40,237 nt of DNA from Candidatus Moranbacteria bacterium GW2011_GWE2_35_2- (GCA_000990585.1 LBQD01000004.1:1470-41706), one strand, 5' to 3'; positions 1-7,908 are shown, counted from the first letter of the stretch. Notes: generated by a model from the letters alone, not told the origin. Made by a program: numbers and translations.

Positions 1-93
1 ATCCTTTCTGATTCAGAGTTTTTTGGGGGGAATGCAGAACAGACGGCGCTTCGCGCCGACCATATTTTTGGCGGAAATTTGAATTCCGAATTT

Positions 94-183
94 TGGCGGA
101 GAGGGGGGGATTCGAACTCCCGGTACCCTTTCGAGTACACCGCATTTCGAGTGCGGCCCATTCGACCACTCTGGCACCTCTCC
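94..183 (-). tRNA. tRNA-Ser(CGA), CCA encoded
   Basis: Reverse complement GGAGAGGTGCCAGAGTGGTCGAATGGGCCGCACTCGAAATGCGGTGTACTC...GGTTCGAATCC-like T-arm...CCTCTCCGCCA; 7-bp acceptor stem, long variable arm, CGA anticodon. Confidence 0.95.
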
Positions 184-381
184 ATAAATTGTATAGCCGT
201 AAATATATACCTTGTCCCTTTCTACCACTGAATCCACCTTTGGCGGACTGGCACCTCTCCATAAATATAAAAATATAGTATTAACATATATTTGGCAATA
301 CGGCGCTTTGTTTTTTTGTCTTTTTGTTGTAAAATAAAAACGTGTGGAAATATTAAAATTGCATGATATTTTAAAAAAGAA

Positions 382-421
382 TTTTGTTTTTATAAAAATC
401 ATGATTCTTATAAAAACAAAA
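382..421. repeat. 40-bp near-perfect palindrome upstream of the MTase gene
   Basis: TTTTGTTTTTATAAAAATCA|TGATTCTTATAAAAACAAAA; one mismatched pair. Confidence 0.7.
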
Positions 422-430
422 AACAAAAAA

Positions 431-985
431 ATGGAAGAAGAAAGAAAATATATAGCTGGTAAATTTGCTGATCCGATGGAAACAATCAATGAAATAGATG
501 TGAAAAAAGGAGATGTTATGGCGGATTTTGGTTGCGGAGCAGGTTTTTTTTCATTGCCCTTTGCCAAAAAAGTTGGAGAAGAAGGAAAAGTTTATGCTTT
601 GGATGTGTTGTCTTCAGCGCTTGAGGCGGTAGAAAGTGAGGCAAAAGCAAACGGAATTTCTAATATCATTACCAAAAGAGTGAATTTAGAATTAGAAAAA
701 GGATCGAAGCTGGATGATGAAAGCGTGGACTGGGTTGTGATGAAAAATATTCTTTTTCAAAACAAAGATAAAGATATTATTATAAGAGAGGCTTATCGCA
801 TTTTGAAGAAAAATGGAAGAGCATTGATTATGGAATGGGATAGCGGGAATTCTTTTATCGGTCCCGACCGAAAACTTCGAATTTCTGAGGAAGAATTGGA
901 TGCAATGGTGGAAAAAGGCGGATTCATTTTGGAAAAAAAAATAAAAGCGGGAGATTTTCATTATATGTTGATTGCTGTTAAATAA
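431..985 (+). CDS. class I SAM-dependent methyltransferase
   Basis: VMADFGCGAGFFSLPFA motif I, YALDVLSSALE; start trimmed from ORF 344 to MEEERKYIAGKF. Confidence 0.8.
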   Translation: MEEERKYIAGKFADPMETINEIDVKKGDVMADFGCGAGFFSLPFAKKVGEEGKVYALDVLSSALEAVESEAKANGISNIITKRVNLELEKGSKLDDESVDWVVMKNILFQNKDKDIIIREAYRILKKNGRALIMEWDSGNSFIGPDRKLRISEEELDAMVEKGGFILEKKIKAGDFHYMLIAVK

Positions 986-989
986 AAAA

Positions 990-2399
990 ATGAAAACAAA
1001 AATAAAAAAAATAATTTCAATATTTATTTTGATAAGCAGTGTTTTTTTGTTTTCCGGATGCGGAAATAATAATAATTCTCCAAAGTATCAGGTGGATTTG
1101 GAAATATGGGGTCTTTTTGACGATAGTTCAATTTTTGGTGAAATAATAAGTGATTATGAAAAAGTCAATCCTTTGGTGGGAAAAATAACCTATCGAAAAA
1201 TGACACAAGATAATTATAAAAAAGAACTTATAAACGCGATGGCGGAGGGAAACGGTCCGGATATTTTTTTGATGAATAACGCTGATCTTTATTTTTTCAA
1301 AAATAAAATCGAGTCGGCTCCGGAAAACATTTTTTCTTTGAGTGAATTTTCTTCCAATTTTGTTGATGTGGCGAAGGATGACTTTGTTGCGGATGGAAGA
1401 ATATACGGAGCACCACTAAGTGTCGATTCAATGCAGCTTTTCTATAATAAAGATATTTTTAACTTCAATGGAATATCACTGCCACCTGAAACTTGGAATG
1501 ATTTTGCGGATGTTTCCAGAAAACTTACAAAAATAGACAGTAAAGGAGAGATCATACAAGCGGGAACGGCAATGGGAACCGCCTATAACGTTAACCGCGC
1601 TTCGGATATTTTAGGATTGTTGATGCTTCAAAATAAAGTGAAACTTCCAACTGTTCAAGATTCGCAAATAAACTTAAATATGATAAATGTTGCGGAAAAT
1701 GGAAGAGAAAACAGTGCCCGTAGCGCTTTTGGATTTTATACGCAATTTGCTTCGATAAGCTCTCCTTTTTATACGTGGAACAGGGATATGCATTATTCTA
1801 TTGATGCTTTTGCTGAGGGAAGGGCTGCGATGATGTTTAATTATTCGTGGAATATAGATACTATAAAAAGCAAAAATTCAAAATTGAATTTTGCGGTGTC
1901 TCAAATTCCACAATATGAAAATTCGCTTCCGGTAGGGTATGCTAATTATTGGGGATTTGCGGTAAATAAGAATAAGCAGATAAAAATTTCTCCGACTGGA
2001 GGCGGAAAAGATATGGTAGTTAATAATGATATGCGAGTCCATGAGTCTTGGCAATTTATTAAGTTTTTGACGACAAAAAATAACGGATCTTTTAATGTGG
2101 TTCATGCTACTTCGGGAGAAATTAAATCTTTTCCAACCAGCATTGATCCGGCGAAAATATATTTAGAGAAAACCAATAAGCCGGCTGCCAGACGCGACTT
2201 GATTGATGTTCAGCAGGCTAATCCTACAATAAAACCTTTTGTATTAGGAAATTTGATTGCCAAAAGTTGGTATCAACCAGACACTGAAAGTGTTGATGCA
2301 ATATTATTAGACGCGATAGATTCAATCAATAAAGGCGATTCCAATATCGATCAAGCATTGAAGTTGGCAAACACTCGAATTGAACAATTAAAAAAATAA
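990..2399 (+). CDS. ABC-type (sugar-like) extracellular solute-binding lipoprotein
   Basis: Lipobox signal MKTKIKKIISIFILISSVFLFSGCGNN; YGAPLSVDSMQLFYNKDIF, PETWNDFADVSRKLT typical of family 1 SBPs. Confidence 0.85.
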   Translation: MKTKIKKIISIFILISSVFLFSGCGNNNNSPKYQVDLEIWGLFDDSSIFGEIISDYEKVNPLVGKITYRKMTQDNYKKELINAMAEGNGPDIFLMNNADLYFFKNKIESAPENIFSLSEFSSNFVDVAKDDFVADGRIYGAPLSVDSMQLFYNKDIFNFNGISLPPETWNDFADVSRKLTKIDSKGEIIQAGTAMGTAYNVNRASDILGLLMLQNKVKLPTVQDSQINLNMINVAENGRENSARSAFGFYTQFASISSPFYTWNRDMHYSIDAFAEGRAAMMFNYSWNIDTIKSKNSKLNFAVSQIPQYENSLPVGYANYWGFAVNKNKQIKISPTGGGKDMVVNNDMRVHESWQFIKFLTTKNNGSFNVVHATSGEIKSFPTSIDPAKIYLEKTNKPAARRDLIDVQQANPTIKPFVLGNLIAKSWYQPDTESVDAILLDAIDSINKGDSNIDQALKLANTRIEQLKK

Positions 2400-2404
2400 A
2401 CCCA

Positions 2405-3475
2405 ATGAAAAAAAACAGACTAATTAATTTTCTTCTTTTGTTGCCCGTTTTATTTTCTCCTTTGGCAACAAAAGCGGCTCTTGTTCCTTGTGGAACGAGT
2501 GAGCATCCGGAAGTGTGCACATTGTGTCATTTTATTGTGGGAATAAAAAATATCATTGATTGGGGAATGGGAATTTTGACTTTTGTGGCAATTGGCGCGA
2601 TTGTTTTGGGCGGAATTTTTTATATTATCTCTGCCGGAAATCAAGAAATGATGAAAAAAGCCAAAACCATTATTATTCAAACATTAACCGGATTTGCGAT
2701 TGTTTTGGGAGCGTGGTTGATTGTTACGTATTCGATGTATATTATAGGATCTTCCAATAGAGACGGGGTTATGCGTACTGATGGCGCATGGTATGAATTT
2801 ACCTGTGATACCGTTTCTAACCAAGCGGCTATCGATATTGGAAGTATTTCTACTTCTACAACTACTTCTCCAACATCTTCTACGGTAGCATCAGCGGCGG
2901 TGGATTCTAGTGGAGATTGTCTTAATGCGGCAATGCCAGGAGCGCAAACTTGTACCGGATATTCTTGTATTTCAACTTGCGGAAGTATTTCTAGTTATGT
3001 GTCTGCGATTTCTTCCGCATCTTCCTCCTATAATGTAAGTGAAAATCTTATTCGAGGAGTTATCTGTCGAGAATCATCTGGAAATACAAACGCAATAAAA
3101 AATGAATCCGACGGAACAATGTCGTGTGGCTTAATGCAGGTTAATGTAGATACACAGGCTGAATGTGAGTATTTAACAGAACATCCGGCGGAAAATATTA
3201 TGCAAGGGACGGCAAGTTTGAGTGCAAGGATTGCACAAGCGCAAAAAACCATGGATTCGCATGGATATAATACAGTGGAAGTGGAGGAGATGGCAGCAGC
3301 AGCATATAATTGTTGCGCCAATGGAGAAGATCCGAATTCTCCGAGTAATGATTGCACGGCGGCAAATGATTGGGGATTGGTTCCAAAGTGGGCGTGTCCT
3401 ATTGATCCGGGAACGAGTGAGTTCAATATGTGCGCGGTCAAGGATTATGCTTGCAGTGTCGGATCATGTGAATAA
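2405..3475 (+). CDS. VirB2/TrbC-like pilin domain fused to Cys-rich lytic transglycosylase-like domain
   Basis: Signal peptide, two TM helices with YIISAGNQEMMKKAK, Ser/Thr linker, then VICRESSGNTNAIKN...SCGLMQVNVDTQ resembling the SLT/VirB1 catalytic motif. Confidence 0.75.
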   Translation: MKKNRLINFLLLLPVLFSPLATKAALVPCGTSEHPEVCTLCHFIVGIKNIIDWGMGILTFVAIGAIVLGGIFYIISAGNQEMMKKAKTIIIQTLTGFAIVLGAWLIVTYSMYIIGSSNRDGVMRTDGAWYEFTCDTVSNQAAIDIGSISTSTTTSPTSSTVASAAVDSSGDCLNAAMPGAQTCTGYSCISTCGSISSYVSAISSASSSYNVSENLIRGVICRESSGNTNAIKNESDGTMSCGLMQVNVDTQAECEYLTEHPAENIMQGTASLSARIAQAQKTMDSHGYNTVEVEEMAAAAYNCCANGEDPNSPSNDCTAANDWGLVPKWACPIDPGTSEFNMCAVKDYACSVGSCE

Positions 3476-3495
3476 TAGAAGATATTAAAATTTTT

Positions 3496-3783
3496 ATGTT
3501 TGAAATTGGAAATAAAATTATTCATACGGCACAGGCGGGAGTGATTTCGGATGCGCCGGGGCTGGCACAGATCGGAGGAAATATTCTGAATTTTTTATTG
3601 TCTATTGTTGGAATTTTTGTTATAATCAGCTTAGTAATTTCCGGAGTAATGTATTTGACATCGGCAGGAAATGAAACTCAAATTGAGAAAGCAAAAAAAA
3701 CAGCATTTTATTCTGTAGTGGGGATTATTACGGCGCTGGGTGCGATGCTGATTGTGAGACAAATTGGAATTTTTTTCAAATAA
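3496..3783 (+). CDS. small T4SS pilin-like (VirB2/TrbC-like) membrane protein
   Basis: Two hydrophobic segments around YLTSAGNETQIEKAKKTAFYSVVGIITALGA. Confidence 0.75.
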   Translation: MFEIGNKIIHTAQAGVISDAPGLAQIGGNILNFLLSIVGIFVIISLVISGVMYLTSAGNETQIEKAKKTAFYSVVGIITALGAMLIVRQIGIFFK

Positions 3784-3837
3784 AAGGTTGAAAATTAAAA
3801 TAGAAAATAAAAATTAAAAAAGAATGGAGGTGAGAAT

Positions 3838-4200
3838 ATGAAAAATGCAATTAAGAAAGCGGTTTATGGAGCGGCTTCATCGGCTCTTTTGCTTCCGGTA
3901 ATGGCTTTGGCTCAATTTGACCCGCCATCCGGAGCGGCTACCGGTCTGCCTGAGTCGACAATATATGGTATTGTTGAAAATATTATGTATTGGCTTCTCG
4001 GATTGGTTGGTATTGCTGGAGTTATCGGATTTGCGATTTCCGGTATTATGTACCTTACTTCAGCCGGAGATGATGATAGAATGGGAACAGCCAAGAAGGC
4101 TATGATATATTCGATTATTGGTGTGATTGTGGCATTGGTTGGTTTGATCGCCCTTACAGCTATTCGAAGTATGTTGGGAGGAAGCAACACCCAATTTTAG
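3838..4200 (+). CDS. small T4SS pilin-like protein with signal peptide
   Basis: SD GGAGGTGA; signal peptide; IMYLTSAGDDDRMGTAKKAMIYSIIGVIVALVGL. Confidence 0.8.
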   Translation: MKNAIKKAVYGAASSALLLPVMALAQFDPPSGAATGLPESTIYGIVENIMYWLLGLVGIAGVIGFAISGIMYLTSAGDDDRMGTAKKAMIYSIIGVIVALVGLIALTAIRSMLGGSNTQF

Positions 4201-4219
4201 TTTTAAGGAAAAAATATTC

Positions 4220-4252
4220 AAAAAACAGATTCATTTTGTGAATCTGTTTTTT
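4220..4252 (+). terminator. intrinsic terminator within pilin array
   Basis: AAAAAACAGATTCA-TTTTG-TGAATCTGTTTTTTT. Confidence 0.8.
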
Positions 4253-4279
4253 TGTGAATTTTTTGGATTATGTTATAAT
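4252..4279 (+). promoter_or_regulatory. candidate sigma70-type promoter
   Basis: TTGTGA-16 bp-TATAAT directly after the terminator and before the next pilin gene. Confidence 0.5.
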
Positions 4280-4317
4280 TACGACAGTACAAATTCTTTA
4301 TAATTAAATTAAAAAAA

Positions 4318-4683
4318 ATGAAAAGTAAAATCAAAAAAATTGTGTTGGGAGTTGTAGTTTCTTTTTCGGCATCGCCTTTGATTGCATTGGCGCAATGGAA
4401 TGCGGGATTGGCTAACGCTCAACAATCCGGTCTTCCGTGGGATAACATAGCAAGTATTATCGGAAATATAATGTTTTGGATACTTAGCTTAGTTGGGGTA
4501 GTTGCGATTATCGGATTTGCGATTTCAGGACTTATGTATTTGACTTCTGCCGGGGATGACGATCAGATCAAAAAAGCCAAAAATGCTATGAAAAATTCCA
4601 TTATTGGTGTTATCGTTGCCTTGGTAGGTTTAGTGGTAATTTATGCGGTTAATAATATGTTGGGCGGAATGTCTGATTTTTAA
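4318..4683 (+). CDS. small T4SS pilin-like protein with signal peptide
   Basis: LMYLTSAGDDDQIKKAKNAMKNSIIGVIVALVGLVVI. Confidence 0.8.
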   Translation: MKSKIKKIVLGVVVSFSASPLIALAQWNAGLANAQQSGLPWDNIASIIGNIMFWILSLVGVVAIIGFAISGLMYLTSAGDDDQIKKAKNAMKNSIIGVIVALVGLVVIYAVNNMLGGMSDF

Positions 4684-4684
4684 T

Positions 4685-5092
4685 ATGAAAACAAAAATAA
4701 TTATAAATTCGATTGTTTCCTTGATGATGGTTTTTGTGTTTTTGAATGTGCAGGCCGCTCCGAATTGCAGTGCCACTCCCGGATTTGTTCTTGATCCTTC
4801 CGGAGTTTGCGTGCCGAGTGCCACCGGATTACCTGATCCGGTCGGAAACGATCCTGTGGCAACTATTTTGATTAATGTGATGCAATGGCTTTTGGGAAGC
4901 TTTGGAGTCGTAGCGATAATCGCTTTTGCTATTTCTGGATTGCAATATATGCTGGCGGCGGGAAATGACAACGTTATGGAAAAGGCCAAGCGGAATATGC
5001 TCTATTCGATTATCGGAGTGGCGGTAGGTTTGGCGGGACTTTTGATTGTTATAGCTATCAATAATATGCTTGCGGGGGGATCAACTTTTTAA
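4685..5092 (+). CDS. small T4SS pilin-like protein with Cys-containing N-terminus
   Basis: LQYMLAAGNDNVMEKAKRNMLYSIIGVAVGLAGLLIVIAINNML; start trimmed to 4685. Confidence 0.8.
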   Translation: MKTKIIINSIVSLMMVFVFLNVQAAPNCSATPGFVLDPSGVCVPSATGLPDPVGNDPVATILINVMQWLLGSFGVVAIIAFAISGLQYMLAAGNDNVMEKAKRNMLYSIIGVAVGLAGLLIVIAINNMLAGGSTF

Positions 5093-5102
5093 TTACAAAA
5101 AA

Positions 5103-6077
5103 ATGAAAAGTAATAAAATATTTTTCGGTTTAAGAGAGAAGATAATAATTTTTTCTTTTTTAATGTTGGGTTTGGTGAATTTCGGGGTTTCAAGCGTGCT
5201 GGCAACAACTGTGCAATGCAGTTCTGCTAGTGGAGTTTGTTCGGTACAAGGAGGAAGTGGATGCCCTCTTGGATCAACGGTTATTTCGGGTATTATATGT
5301 GACGAAGGAGAGGCGTGCTGTACAGCTCCTCCGCAGCTGGTTTGTTGTCAAATTAGCACAGATACTTGCGCGGAAAATACTTCCGGACTATGTCCAGGAA
5401 GTATTATTCCAATTCCCGGTTCTTGCTCGGAAGTTTCAACTTGTCCACAGTATACGTCGCCTGATGTTTCTGATCCGACTGGTTCTGATCCTGGATCGAC
5501 CGATGTTTCTGATCCGACAACTCCCACATCTTCTGCAGGTTGCGCAGATGGATCGATTTGTTTTACTTCTCCTTTGGCATTTACAACGGTTGAGGGCGTG
5601 CTGGGCAGTATTTTGAGTACTTTGCAAGGAATTATCGTTTTGATTTCAATCGTTTTTATTGTGATTGGAGCAGTGATGTATATTATATCCTCCGGCAATG
5701 ATGATATGATAAAAAAAGCGAAAAACGCGATTACAGCGGCAATGATCGGGCTGGCGATTGGAATCGCGGCACCATCGTTTCTCAAAGAAATTGCGACAAT
5801 TTTAGGATGGGGAGATGATGATATTAATAATCCTGAGGTTAGCGGCGCTCTCACTTTGGCGCAAATCGCAACCAACGCTTTGGATTTTCTTCTTGCGATT
5901 GTCGGTGTTTTGGGAATTATTATGCTGGTAATCGGAGGATCGATGTATTTGACTTCAGCGGGTGATGAAAAGAAAATCGATACTGCTAAATCAATCACTA
6001 AGTGGGCGATTATCGGAATTGCAGTAGCCTTGGCGGCATTGGTAATCGTGCGCCAGATCTCCAGATTCTTTGTGTAA
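5103..6077 (+). CDS. Cys-rich protein with two tandem pilin-like domains
   Basis: MYIISSGNDDMIKKAKNAITAAMIGLAIGIA and MYLTSAGDEKKIDTAKSITKWAIIGIAVALAA; Cys-rich N-term and DVSDPT...STDVSDPT linker repeat. Confidence 0.75.
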   Translation: MKSNKIFFGLREKIIIFSFLMLGLVNFGVSSVLATTVQCSSASGVCSVQGGSGCPLGSTVISGIICDEGEACCTAPPQLVCCQISTDTCAENTSGLCPGSIIPIPGSCSEVSTCPQYTSPDVSDPTGSDPGSTDVSDPTTPTSSAGCADGSICFTSPLAFTTVEGVLGSILSTLQGIIVLISIVFIVIGAVMYIISSGNDDMIKKAKNAITAAMIGLAIGIAAPSFLKEIATILGWGDDDINNPEVSGALTLAQIATNALDFLLAIVGVLGIIMLVIGGSMYLTSAGDEKKIDTAKSITKWAIIGIAVALAALVIVRQISRFFV

Positions 6078-6093
6078 TAAATTTTGCAAATAT

Positions 6094-6132
6094 AAAAAGC
6101 GCGGATTCGATACTACGAATCACGCGCTTTTT
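6094..6132. terminator. bidirectional terminator between convergent genes
   Basis: AAAAAGCGCG...ATTCG...CGAAT...CGCGCTTTTT. Confidence 0.8.
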
Positions 6133-6133
6133 G

Positions 6134-6778
6134 TCAAAGCAGTTTTTCTGCTTTGACAACGAGATCTCCCTTGTTGTTAGCAAAGACCCCGTTGATTTTG
6201 TTGTTAGATGAAACATTCCACTCTTGCGGAATGTTTACCGTCAGAAAAATAGGATACTTGTCGTCAAGGACGACGGTGGCGTTTTTTCCAATCAGGAAAT
6301 AGGCGCCATCTTTTTTTTCTCCCATTCTTCCGATCAGTACTCCGAACGGGGCACTAGGAAGGGGAAGGGTGAAGTTGTCCGGAAAGGACAAGTCTTTCCC
6401 TTCTGGCGGGATTGCCAAAAAATTCCCGGTCTTGGTACTTTTGTACCACAGGCCGGTGGCGGAAATCCGGTACTTTCCCTTCTCTCCGTCAAAAAACTTT
6501 TGACAACCCAAACTTTCACGCGACCAAACGTTGGGCGTGAAAATCATCTCGGCGACAACCTTGTTATGGTTTCCGAACAGCGACCACAACAAGAGAATAA
6601 TTCCGGCAATTGTGCCGAGAATTATTCCGGGTACAATAAGTGATCCCCAAGAAAATTTTTGCGTCGCCGGTGTGGCGGGTGTTACTGTCGAGGCTTCAGG
6701 TTGGGGCTTTGACTTTTTGCCCCATAAAAAAATGCCAATTCCTGCAATAAACAGGATAATGCTTAACGTTATTTTCAT
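6134..6778 (-). CDS. membrane-anchored protein with LecA/PA-IL-like C-terminal domain
   Basis: Two N-terminal TM segments; KYRISATGLW...PFGVLIGRMGEKKDGAYFLIG...PIFLTVN pattern. Confidence 0.5.
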   Translation of the reverse strand: MKITLSIILFIAGIGIFLWGKKSKPQPEASTVTPATPATQKFSWGSLIVPGIILGTIAGIILLLWSLFGNHNKVVAEMIFTPNVWSRESLGCQKFFDGEKGKYRISATGLWYKSTKTGNFLAIPPEGKDLSFPDNFTLPLPSAPFGVLIGRMGEKKDGAYFLIGKNATVVLDDKYPIFLTVNIPQEWNVSSNNKINGVFANNKGDLVVKAEKLL

Positions 6779-7659
6779 TTTTTCCCTCTAAGAAATGAAG
6801 ATGCCATCGAAGCCACGACAGCCGGAATTTCTCCTTTTATTTCTTGTATATTTTTAGTGGCTTGTTTCTGCCATACCTGGACAGCCTCAAGGACTTCCTT
6901 GTCACGTAGCTCCGGAAAGTCATTTTTAATTTCAGCCATTCTTTCACGGAGATGTTTCCATTCCGTGCTTTGACTTTCTTTTTCATATTGCTCACGTTGT
7001 TTGGCATCGCGAGCCTTCTGAAGTTCCTCATCCGGATCAATGGTGTCAATACTCGCCTTCAGTATTTCTACACCATAGGAATTTTCCGTATAAGAAACTT
7101 TTTTTCCGAGAACGATCCTCGTCTTTTGTTTTTCTGGAGGATCATTGGGGTTTATTATTTCCCCTGTAAGCTTATCCCACAGAGCTTGAGATACAGCAGC
7201 TCTTTTAGTGATAGCTTCCTCCATTCCTCCACCCAGCAAATGAATGCCGAGGATTTGGTTTAATTCACTTTCCAGTCCATCACTTATGGTCTGGTCGGCG
7301 ACTTCTTCAAATCGGTAGAGCATTTTAATGGAAGGGCGATATTGAATTACGCCACTAACGAGAACGGTGCCTCCTTCGGCAACCTGAAATTTTTTCTTTT
7401 TTATTTCCTTAGTCACAGGGTCTTTACTGGCTAATGTTATCGTCCACCATGGGAGTTTAAATCCCAATCCCTCAGTGTAAGCCGCTCTGATTGGAACGGA
7501 ATTTCCATTAGAGTCAACCCCTCTAAACCTTCCGCCAAATAAGCTTGACGGGAGACCATAATAGATGTCCGGAATTTTAAAAATACAGGAATATGCTAAT
7601 CCTGCAAAAAAAACAACCAATGCCAAAATAAACAATACATTATCCATAATTTCCTCCAA
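6775..7659 (-). CDS. SPFH/band 7 (prohibitin-like) membrane protein
   Basis: N-terminal TM then VSGVIQYRPSIKMLYRF...GVEILKASIDTIDPDEELQKARDAKQREQYEKE; start may be 7647; 4-nt overlap with the next gene. Confidence 0.7.
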   Translation of the reverse strand: MEEIMDNVLFILALVVFFAGLAYSCIFKIPDIYYGLPSSLFGGRFRGVDSNGNSVPIRAAYTEGLGFKLPWWTITLASKDPVTKEIKKKKFQVAEGGTVLVSGVIQYRPSIKMLYRFEEVADQTISDGLESELNQILGIHLLGGGMEEAITKRAAVSQALWDKLTGEIINPNDPPEKQKTRIVLGKKVSYTENSYGVEILKASIDTIDPDEELQKARDAKQREQYEKESQSTEWKHLRERMAEIKNDFPELRDKEVLEAVQVWQKQATKNIQEIKGEIPAVVASMASSFLRGKK

Positions 7660-7781
7660 ATATTAACTTGTCAAAGAGCCGGGATTGGCTCTTGGTTTTT
7701 CCCTCAAATCGGGCAAAGTGCCAAGTTATGAAGAACGCCTCCATAACGCTCTATCCTAGCATATTTTCGTAAAAAAGTCAA

Positions 7782-7894
7782 CCCCGCAAAATCGCTTTGC
7801 GATCGCGGGGTACGGCCCCTTGAAATCGCTTTGCGATCGCGGGGTATGGTCTCTTGAAACCGCTTTGCGATCGCGGGGTATGGTCTCTTGAAAC
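7782..7894. repeat. hairpin unit plus three tandem 34-bp repeats
   Basis: CGCTTTGCGATCGCGGGGTAYGGYCYCTTGAAAY at 7793, 7827 and 7861; CCCCGC-AAA-ATCGC-TTT-GCGAT-C-GCGGGG at 7782-7810. Confidence 0.9.
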
Positions 7895-7908
7895 CTTTTT
7901 GCCTCACC

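Noticed and set aside
13-567. 184-aa minus-strand ORF at the window start
   Set aside because: Runs antisense through the tRNA-Ser gene and the MTase start; low-complexity translation; no recognisable domain.
5348-5998. 216-aa antisense ORF to the double-pilin gene
   Set aside because: Mirror of a well-supported coding frame; no start context or domain.
7704-7907. 67-aa ORF over the 34-bp repeats and possible CRISPR array
   Set aside because: Repeats are contiguous with no unique spacers, so not CRISPR; the ORF is repeat-derived (RFQETIPRDRKAISRG...).
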